Source of the DNA: Desulfosporosinus sp.
GTDB lineage: Bacteria; Bacillota; Desulfitobacteriia; Desulfitobacteriales; Desulfitobacteriaceae
Direction: 5' to 3'
DNA length: 5,303 nt
Assembly: GCA_003132105.1 (NCBI GenBank)
Contig: PKWS01000227.1
Coordinates: 1 to 5,303, forward strand
A model generated the notes under the pieces. The model was not told where the DNA came from. It saw only the letters and a program-made list of their open reading frames with translations, and ran no database searches. A program made the position numbers and the translations under genes. Positions within the stretch are counted from its first letter, which is position 1; each line of letters begins with the position of its first letter. This document shows, piece by piece, positions 1-4,281 of this stretch.

Positions 1-258
1 TCTTCACCGACAGAATCAATGCCACTGGTCCTAACGTTAGCCTGTTTATATTTGCACATGTCGCCAGAGGAAGCCTTGAGTGCGGCGACCATTAATGCTG
101 CCCATGCAGTTGGCAGGGCAGACCGTGTCGGGAGTTTGGAAGTAGGCAAGCAGGGAGATGTTTTGATCCTCGATGTGCCGAATTTAGACTACCTACCTTA
201 TCATTTTGGGGTGAATCCGGTTGAAACAGTCCTAAAAAATGGTAAGCTTGTTAAGTGA
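1..258 (+). CDS. hutI: Imidazolonepropionase, C-terminal part (5' end outside window)
   Basis: HutI is a cytoplasmic metal-dependent amidohydrolase that opens the ring of 4-imidazolone-5-propanoate to N-formimino-L-glutamate, the third step of histidine degradation. The reading frame is open from base 1 and begins in the stretch SSPTESMPLV, which in the family directly follows the metal-binding Asp (D-x-NPGS). That Asp therefore lies just upstream of the window. The remaining 85 residues show typical family features: TLACLYLHMSPEEAL, then AATINAAHAVGRADR, GSLEVGKQGDVLILDVP and YHFGVN near the end. An internal ATG at 19 is not the real start, because the homology continues upstream of it. The gene ends at TGA 256-258 and is followed by a strong terminator, so it is probably the last gene of its transcript. 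Identification rests on remembered family motifs and is secure. Active-site residues cannot be checked here. Confidence 0.95.
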   Translation, partial: SSPTESMPLVLTLACLYLHMSPEEALSAATINAAHAVGRADRVGSLEVGKQGDVLILDVPNLDYLPYHFGVNPVETVLKNGKLVK

Positions 259-288
259 TATAGATCAATTTTATCCCAGTGTAGTTAA

Positions 289-328
289 AAACCCTTTGGC
301 CAAGATATCTAGCCAAAGGGTTTGTTTT
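289..328. terminator. Bidirectional Rho-independent terminator between convergent genes
   Basis: A perfect 12-bp inverted repeat pairs AAACCCTTTGGC (289-300) with GCCAAAGGGTTT (312-323) around an 11-base loop. On the + strand the stem is followed by GTTTTAT. On the - strand the stem ends in a run of five T. It lies 30 bases after the hutI stop and 34 bases beyond the stop of the opposing transporter gene, so it can end transcription from both sides. Confidence 0.92.
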
Positions 329-356
329 ATGAACATTGATGGTTCGTTTTCCGGTT

Positions 357-1550
357 CTACCGATTAATATCTGGTGTAATCGAGTTCAAGAGAATGGACA
401 GGAAAAGAGCGAGTAACAAGAAACCTAAAATTATGCTGATTACGCCACCCCAGCCAAACGCAGACCATAAGGTACCACCAGCTGTTCCACCAATGCTCGA
501 ACCTGCATAGTAAAAGAAAAGATAGAGAGACGAGGCCTGCGCTTTGTCATGAATGGCCCGGTGTGCAACCCAACTGCTGGCAAGCGAATGACTACCAAAA
601 AAGCCAAAGGTGAAAATTGCGATACCCAAGATTTTGAGCACCAACGGAGTACTTAAGGTAATGCCTGCGCCGGTGGCCATGATGAGCAGAGCGACCCAGA
701 GCATTTGGCGGCGACCATGAATGTCTGCTAAGCGGCCCATCCAAGTCGAGCTAAACGTCCCTACGATATAGATCACGAAAATCCAGCCCACGATCGTTTG
801 ACTGAGCGAATAGGGGGGAGCAAGCAATTGATAGCCGATGTAGTTAAAGAGTGTGACAAAACTGCCCATTAGAAAGAAGCCGATGCCATATAAACAAAGT
901 AACCCGGGGTCTTTAAGATGGTTAGCCATCGATTTCAACAATTTTCCAATGTCAAACGAGCGCGGTTGAAAGTGTTTCGACTCCGGTAGCAAGTACCAAA
1001 ATAGGAAGCTCGCTAGAATACTTAAAATACCGATGCTACCCAGTGCCACCCGCCAATTGAAGTAATCGCTGAGCATCCCAATAATAATCCGCCCACTCAT
1101 ACCACCGACCGAGTTCCCGCTGATGTAGAGTCCCATCGCTATCCCCAAGCTAGCAGGTTCAATCTCTTCACTGAGGTAGGCCATTGCCACAGCAGGTAAG
1201 CCTGCTAAGGCGAGCCCCTGAAGGACGCGTAAGATCAGTAGAAAATGATAGTTGGGAACGAAAGCGGTAAGAACTGCCAGAAGGGATGCAGCTAAAAGCG
1301 AAAATATCATAAGGGGCTTTCGTCCCTTGACTTCGGACAGGGAGCCGACAAATAACATGCTGACAGCCAAGGCAATCGTGGTCACCGAAAGGGACAGGCT
1401 GGCCACAGCAGGAGAGATGTGAAACTCCCGAGAAAACTCTGGTAACAAGGGTTGGGTACTGTACATGATAGCAAACGTGCAGAAACCAGCAAAAAATAAT
1501 GCCACGTTAGTTTTACGGAAGGCCACGGTTCCTTTTTGAATATAACTCAT
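357..1550 (-). CDS. ynfM: Major facilitator superfamily transporter, YnfM-like
   Basis: A 397-residue, highly hydrophobic protein of normal length for a 12-helix MFS permease of the inner membrane. Visible signatures are the motif-A loop GSLSEVKGRKP (residues 69-79), its degenerate second-half copy GRLADIHGRR (272-281), YLSEEIEP (125-132), the helix-5 region GLYISGNSVGGMSGR (140-154), and MGSFVTLFNYIGY (228-240). The last two and the segment QASSLYLFFYYAGSS (338-352) closely match what I recall of E. coli YnfM, a family often labelled arabinose-efflux-type permeases. The substrate cannot be read from the sequence; export of a small metabolite or drug is the usual assumption. The start is supported by GGGGTGAT (1557-1564, - strand) six bases before the ATG. 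The gene converges on hutI and is transcribed away from the thioredoxin operon. No LysR-type regulator gene is adjacent in this window, and no functional link to the operon is evident. Confidence 0.9.
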   Translation of the reverse strand: MSYIQKGTVAFRKTNVALFFAGFCTFAIMYSTQPLLPEFSREFHISPAVASLSLSVTTIALAVSMLFVGSLSEVKGRKPLMIFSLLAASLLAVLTAFVPNYHFLLILRVLQGLALAGLPAVAMAYLSEEIEPASLGIAMGLYISGNSVGGMSGRIIIGMLSDYFNWRVALGSIGILSILASFLFWYLLPESKHFQPRSFDIGKLLKSMANHLKDPGLLCLYGIGFFLMGSFVTLFNYIGYQLLAPPYSLSQTIVGWIFVIYIVGTFSSTWMGRLADIHGRRQMLWVALLIMATGAGITLSTPLVLKILGIAIFTFGFFGSHSLASSWVAHRAIHDKAQASSLYLFFYYAGSSIGGTAGGTLWSAFGWGGVISIILGFLLLALFLSILLNSITPDINR

Positions 1551-1621
1551 AGTATGATCACCCCAAATTTAATTACCGCTCAATAGTACACCTTGACAGG
1601 TATTAACGTCTAATCTAGGTA

Positions 1622-1643
1622 AGCTAAGGGCATGGCCTTAGCT
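1622..1643. repeat. 8-bp inverted repeat in the transporter leader (possible operator or hairpin)
   Basis: AGCTAAGG (1622-1629) and CCTTAGCT (1636-1643) form a perfect inverted repeat with a 6-base spacer. It sits about 72 bases upstream of the transporter start codon. It also lies downstream of the candidate -10 box at 1666-1671, so it would fall in the 5' untranslated RNA or at the start of transcription, where a repressor could bind. No regulator can be assigned. Confidence 0.45.
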
Positions 1644-1665
1644 ATAAACACTGGGGCCTTTTCCC

Positions 1666-1671
1666 ATTATA
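1666..1671 (-). promoter_or_regulatory. Candidate -10 box for the transporter gene
   Basis: On the - strand this reads TATAAT, a perfect sigma-A -10 hexamer about 115 bases upstream of the transporter ATG. At 16-18 bases further upstream there is no recognisable TTGACA-like -35 (TGTGTG at 17), and no extended -10 TG. If it is real, the promoter is weak or activator-dependent. The perfect hexamer in an AT-rich spacer could also be chance. Confidence 0.35.
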
Positions 1672-1754
1672 AGGTTTGACATATTCTTCACACATAATTC
1701 ATGGGAGAGTTACAAATATAGTTTATGATAAGAACAGCAAGACTAAGAAAGTAC

Positions 1755-1769
1755 CCGCTAGTTTAGCGG
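1755..1769. repeat. Small perfect hairpin
   Basis: CCGCTA (1755-1760) pairs with TAGCGG (1764-1769) around a 3-base loop. No proper T-run follows on either strand, so it is not a convincing terminator. Its role is unknown. Confidence 0.4.
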
Positions 1770-1816
1770 TTTACATAAAGGTTTTACTTCACCTTTTGCT
1801 CCTCCACCTTCCTTTT

Positions 1817-1860
1817 CCCCTCTTATTAAGGGGATTTATTTTTGAAAATAAATAACCCCT
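1817..1860. repeat. Overlapping inverted repeats: two mutually exclusive hairpins
   Basis: AGGGG at 1829-1833 can pair either with CCCCT at 1817-1821 (7-base loop) or with CCCCT at 1856-1860. The second, larger hairpin also includes a 9-bp AT-only stem, ATTTATTTT (1834-1842) with AAAATAAAT (1845-1853), and a two-A bulge. Such a shared arm is what switching RNA leaders look like. However, no clear promoter lies upstream and no T-run follows, so the function is open. Confidence 0.4.
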
Positions 1861-1892
1861 CTATAGCCGAGGCCATGAGAACAACGGTCCAG

Positions 1893-1946
1893 TAATACTC
1901 CAAATGGTAGAGGATAGATCCCCGTCGATCATACCATGAAGTATTA
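1893..1946. repeat. Nested imperfect hairpin (possible structured RNA)
   Basis: Three collinear stems can form: TAATACT (1893-1899) with AGTATTA (1940-1946), ATGGTA (1904-1909) with TACCAT (1932-1937), and GATC (1917-1920) with GATC (1927-1930). They are separated by internal loops and capped by a 6-base loop. That is 17 possible pairs in 54 bases. It lies upstream of the operon promoter, so it is not part of that mRNA leader unless a further upstream promoter exists. It matches no riboswitch class that I recognise. Confidence 0.35.
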
Positions 1947-2049
1947 TAAATAATAAGATAAAATAGTATATATTTCCACTCATAGGAGCGGGAGTTTGGA
2001 AGTGAAAAGTAATCAGAAATGTTAAACTATAAATGATTATGTGAAAAGG

Positions 2050-2078
2050 TTGACAAATGAAAGTGAGGGGAATATATT
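2050..2078 (+). promoter_or_regulatory. Sigma-A promoter of the thioredoxin/methyltransferase/peptide/radical SAM operon
   Basis: A perfect -35 TTGACA (2050-2055), a 17-base spacer and a -10 TATATT (2073-2078, five of six consensus bases) form a near-ideal housekeeping promoter. AT-rich sequence precedes it. Transcription would start near 2085, giving a leader of about 65 bases before the first ATG. It is the only strong promoter seen upstream of the four + strand genes, and no comparable promoter is obvious in the short gaps between them. Confidence 0.88.
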
Positions 2079-2090
2079 AAGAGAAGATAG

Positions 2091-2107
2091 ATACCCTTCC
2101 GGGGTAT
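2091..2107. promoter_or_regulatory. CsoR/CstR-like operator candidate
   Basis: The pseudo-palindrome ATACCCTTCCGGGGTAT has 6-bp arms, ATACCC (2091-2096) and GGGTAT (2102-2107). It begins about six bases after the predicted transcription start, an ideal place for a repressor. Repressors of the CsoR/RcnR family (CsoR sensing Cu(I), CstR sensing persulfides) are known to bind TACCC...GGGTA pseudo-palindromes with G/C tracts of this kind. Assignment to that family is by resemblance only, and no regulator gene is present in the window. The same bases could form a small hairpin in the mRNA leader. Confidence 0.55.
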
Positions 2108-2150
2108 ATGGGATGATATTAATCAGTTAACCAAAAGGAGAGAAAACTCA

Positions 2151-3431
2151 ATGAGTGACCGCATTCTTCATTTATCACAAGATGAGTTTAAAGATGAATT
2201 AAATAACTTTAAGGGTTTAATAGTCCTCGACTTTTTTTCCGAGGATTGTCCTCCTTGTGCTCAGCTGGCACCGATCTATGTACGAATGGCAGAAAAGTTT
2301 CCTGATGTTAAATTCGTGAAAATGTTGCGCCAGACGAATCGGCCGTTGGCTGAAAAATTAGGGGTCAAAGGAAGTCCGACCGTTTTGTTTTTCCGCAATG
2401 GAGAAGAAGTAGGACAGCGTCTGAGCGGATATATCTCCATAACCCAAGCTCGCCAGATTTTTGAGAGCTTGCTGGGCATAAAATCTGAAGAGATTGTCAA
2501 AGAAAAGGTAAGTGCTGATGTCTTAATCTTGGGGGGAGGGCCTGCTGGCTTAACAGCGGCTACCTATGCATCTCGATCAAAATTAAAGGTGATCGTCGTG
2601 GAAGAAGGTCTTGCTGGAGGGCAAGCGGCAACCACGTATCACATAGCCAACTATCCAGGGACGCCAGGGGTTCTCGGTGGTAAAGAATTGATGGACAACA
2701 TGATTAACCAAGCCAAGGGTTTTGGTACAGAAATTCATGACCTCAAAGAAGTTGTGAGTCTGGACCTCAAAGGGGGCATGAAACGGATCATAACGGAAGA
2801 CATAGAATACGAAGCTCCTGTGGTTATTTTAGCAACGGGTGCGGAATCCCGACGTCTACCTGCTGAAGGAGAAGCAGATTTTCGGGGGAATGGCATTCAC
2901 TACTGTGCAACCTGTGATGGCGCTATGTACCAAGATGCCGAAGAGGTTATCGTCGTGGGGGGTGGAAACTCGGCGGTTGAAGAAGCTGTGTACCTGACGA
3001 AATTTGCGAAGCACGTTACCATTATTCATCAATTTGATAATTTCCAAGCGTCTAAAACAGCTCAAGAAGAAGCGCTCGCAAATCAAAACTTGAGTGTGAT
3101 TTGGGACTCTGAAGTACGGTCCATTGTCGGAGAAAAGCATTTGACCGGAGTGGTCATTGAAAATGTCAAAACCCATACTTTGAGCACGGTGAGTGCCAAT
3201 GGCGTTTTCACCTATATCGGAATGCAACCTCGCACAACGAGTTTTGCGGAGCAAATCAAGCTCAATCAGTGGGGATATGTCGAAGCAGACGATGAAATGC
3301 GAACGAATGTGGCGGGTGTCTTCGTAGCAGGGGATGTTCGGAGCAAAACGGTTCGGCAAGTAGCCACGGCTGTGGGTGATGGAGCGGTTGCCGCTGTTAA
3401 TGCGGAACGGTACCTTGCGAGCCGAAAATAG
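2151..3431 (+). CDS. trxB: Thioredoxin-thioredoxin reductase fusion flavoprotein
   Basis: A 426-residue cytoplasmic redox protein with two parts. Residues 1-110 form a thioredoxin domain: active site C33-P-P-C36 in the context FSEDCPPC rather than WCGPC, and cis-Pro motif GSP (74-76). Residues 120-426 form a low-molecular-weight thioredoxin reductase: FAD-binding GGGPAGL (128-134), GGQ (156-158), redox-active C252-A-T-C255, nucleotide-binding GGGNSA (270-275), and the second FAD motif GDVR (394-397). The usual reductase is about 310 residues, so the thioredoxin is a true N-terminal addition; the known mycobacterial fusion has it at the C-terminus. The HRRxxxR motif that binds the NADPH 2'-phosphate is missing (HQFDNFQ, 293-299), so the electron donor may be NADH, ferredoxin or something else. 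AAGGAG (2135-2140) lies 10 bases before the ATG. It is the first gene of the operon and ends 22 bases before the methyltransferase. Confidence 0.93.
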   Translation: MSDRILHLSQDEFKDELNNFKGLIVLDFFSEDCPPCAQLAPIYVRMAEKFPDVKFVKMLRQTNRPLAEKLGVKGSPTVLFFRNGEEVGQRLSGYISITQARQIFESLLGIKSEEIVKEKVSADVLILGGGPAGLTAATYASRSKLKVIVVEEGLAGGQAATTYHIANYPGTPGVLGGKELMDNMINQAKGFGTEIHDLKEVVSLDLKGGMKRIITEDIEYEAPVVILATGAESRRLPAEGEADFRGNGIHYCATCDGAMYQDAEEVIVVGGGNSAVEEAVYLTKFAKHVTIIHQFDNFQASKTAQEEALANQNLSVIWDSEVRSIVGEKHLTGVVIENVKTHTLSTVSANGVFTYIGMQPRTTSFAEQIKLNQWGYVEADDEMRTNVAGVFVAGDVRSKTVRQVATAVGDGAVAAVNAERYLASRK

Positions 3432-3453
3432 AGCTGATTTAAGGATGAGATGA

Positions 3454-4074
3454 ATGACGGTACTGGAAATAGTAAGAAGATATACCGAAGAGGACGAAAG
3501 TTCCAACTTAAGTTGTGGAGGAAATATCTCGTTTCTAGATTTGCATCCGGGTGAAAAAGTGCTGGATCTCGGATGCGGTCGGGGAGAGGAAACTCTGCAA
3601 GCTGCAACTCTGGTTGGCGGGGACGGATTTGCTTGGGGGTTGGACATAACCCCGAAAATGATTGAAAGAGCTCAACAACGTGCGAACCAAGGTTCGATCA
3701 AGAATGTGGTTTTTTTGATATCTTCTATGGAAAAAATACCGCTTGAGGATGCCAGTTTGGATGCTGTGCTCAGTAACTGTGCTATAAACCACGTAGAGGA
3801 TAAGGTGGCTGTTTACCGAGAGATTTATCGTCTTTTAAAATCTGGTGGTCGATTTGTGGTTTCGGACATTATGACGGAGACTCCTCTACCCTCCGAGATT
3901 AAGCAGGATCCAGAAGCAGTGGCGGCTTGTTTTGGAGGGGCCATCATGGTTAAGGAATATGAAGAGGTGCTAGTATCCGCAGGATTTGACAGAATCGAGA
4001 TATTCAAAGAACGACGCTACGTCAAGAATGGGTACGAAATGATCAGTCGTACTTTTCAAGGAAAAAAACGTTAA
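3454..4074 (+). CDS. SAM-dependent methyltransferase, ArsM-like
   Basis: A 206-residue class I methyltransferase. Motif I is VLDLGCGRGEE (36-46), the acidic end of strand 2 is GLDITPKMIERA (62-73, with D64), and the post-motif region is SNCAINH (107-113) and LLKSGGRFVVSDI (127-139). The closest family I recognise is arsenite methyltransferase ArsM. Shared features are D-x-TP-x-M, SNC-x-IN, GG-R-SDI and a Cys in an x-C-GGA context (C159 in ACFGGA). C21 (LSCGGN), just before motif I, sits where ArsM has another arsenic-binding Cys (LGCGNP). It is shorter than the usual 240-280 residues and lacks an obvious extra C-terminal Cys. The substrate could be arsenic, another thiophilic element, a thiol, or the neighbouring Cys-rich peptide. 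AAGGA (3441-3445) lies eight bases before the ATG. It is in the same operon as the thioredoxin fusion; ArsM enzymes are known to need thioredoxin-type reductant. Confidence 0.85.
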   Translation: MTVLEIVRRYTEEDESSNLSCGGNISFLDLHPGEKVLDLGCGRGEETLQAATLVGGDGFAWGLDITPKMIERAQQRANQGSIKNVVFLISSMEKIPLEDASLDAVLSNCAINHVEDKVAVYREIYRLLKSGGRFVVSDIMTETPLPSEIKQDPEAVAACFGGAIMVKEYEEVLVSAGFDRIEIFKERRYVKNGYEMISRTFQGKKR

Positions 4075-4090
4075 AACCTATTACTAAGGA

Positions 4091-4100
4091 AGGGGGGTGA
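4091..4100 (+). promoter_or_regulatory. Strong Shine-Dalgarno that fixes the TTG start of the peptide gene
   Basis: AGGGGGGTGA matches the ideal AAGGAGGTGA at eight of ten positions and ends five bases before TTG (4106-4108). It is the strongest ribosome binding site in the operon. It is the main reason to accept a TTG-started short gene here, since no ATG or GTG in that frame is usable. Confidence 0.75.
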
Positions 4101-4105
4101 AATAA

Positions 4106-4213
4106 TTGCGTCCAATCAGCAAAACATCTTCAACTTGCTGCACGAGCTTAGCATTATCAGTAGCTCAATGCTGCTCAAAATCATCTCAAATCGTCGCGGG
4201 CTGCCACGATTGA
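4106..4213 (+). CDS. Small Cys-rich peptide, candidate radical SAM-modified RiPP precursor
   Basis: A 35-residue peptide starting at TTG and ending at TGA 4211-4213. It starts MRPISKTSS, followed by a core TCCTSLALSVAQCC and a tail ending IVAGCHD. Cysteines are at 11, 12, 22, 23 and 33, that is CC, CC and C at an exact 11-residue interval, with Ser/Thr-rich spacers. The core has no acidic residue; the only one is the final Asp. There is no signal peptide and no GG cleavage site. It sits 31 bases after the methyltransferase stop and 68 bases before a radical SAM maturase-type gene, the usual place for a RiPP precursor. The function is inferred: substrate of the radical SAM enzyme, possibly thioether-crosslinked or metal-binding. 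I do not recognise a named family. The short length and TTG start leave real doubt, but the Shine-Dalgarno, cysteine spacing and context agree. Confidence 0.7.
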   Translation: MRPISKTSSTCCTSLALSVAQCCSKSSQIVAGCHD

Positions 4214-4221
4214 TTCCGATT

Positions 4222-4243
4222 GGCGGCAGAATAATCTGCCGCC
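4222..4243 (+). terminator. GC-rich hairpin between peptide and radical SAM gene; leaky terminator or RNA-stabilising stem
   Basis: GGCGGCAGA (4222-4230) pairs perfectly with TCTGCCGCC (4235-4243) around the loop ATAA, followed only by TTTAAAAT. The 9-bp stem starts eight bases after the peptide stop codon. The short T-run suggests partial termination or protection of an upstream mRNA from 3' decay. Either would raise peptide mRNA over that of the downstream enzyme, as is common at RiPP loci. Confidence 0.5.
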
Positions 4244-4281
4244 TTTAAAATAACGATGAACGTTTAGAAAAGAGTGGAAAA

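Larger units (their letters stand above)
1672..2049. other. Intergenic stretch without a supported gene; several inverted repeats
   Basis: I find no open frame with a credible start and ribosome binding site in this AT-rich stretch on either strand. The longest start-to-stop runs are only a handful of codons. It contains a pyrimidine-rich tract (about 1787-1826) and three inverted-repeat structures, listed separately. It ends in AT-rich sequence just upstream of the operon promoter (about 2021-2049), which could act as an UP element. It may be a non-coding RNA locus or simply decayed sequence. Confidence 0.5.

Noticed and set aside
1593..1621. TTGACA on the + strand at 1593-1598
   Set aside because: The matching -10 position is TAGGTA, a poor hexamer, and no + strand gene follows within several hundred bases.
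1676..1704. TTGACA on the + strand at 1676-1681 as a second promoter toward the operon
   Set aside because: At 17 bases the -10 position reads TCATGG; the nearest AT-rich hexamer (CATAAT) is only 11 bases away. It does not work as a sigma-A promoter.
1994..2024. Tiny frame MEVKSNQKC behind a GGAG-like sequence
   Set aside because: Only nine codons, upstream of the operon promoter and not followed by a related gene. No support beyond chance.
2079..2150. Riboswitch or T-box in the operon leader
   Set aside because: The leader is only about 65 bases and lacks the T-box AGGGTGGTACCGCG core or any riboswitch core that I recognise. The pseudo-palindrome is better explained as a repressor site.
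3266..3607. Antisense frame of 113 codons, plus further antisense frames at 2276-2500, 3535-3792, 3825-4007 and 4926-5108
   Set aside because: All are opposite well-supported genes, have no recognisable domain and overlap key motifs of the sense proteins.
2856..3647. Long open frame on the - strand (263 codons) across the reductase and methyltransferase
   Set aside because: It lies antisense to two clear protein genes with full sets of family motifs, spans their junction, and its translation has no recognisable domain. It is a shadow frame.
4075..4248. The methyltransferase frame stays open after its TAA stop up to a TAA at 4246-4248
   Set aside because: There is no usable start with a ribosome site in this frame (the ATG at 4168 has none). 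It overlaps the Cys-rich peptide, which does have a strong Shine-Dalgarno. Read-through is not needed, because the methyltransferase ends normally.
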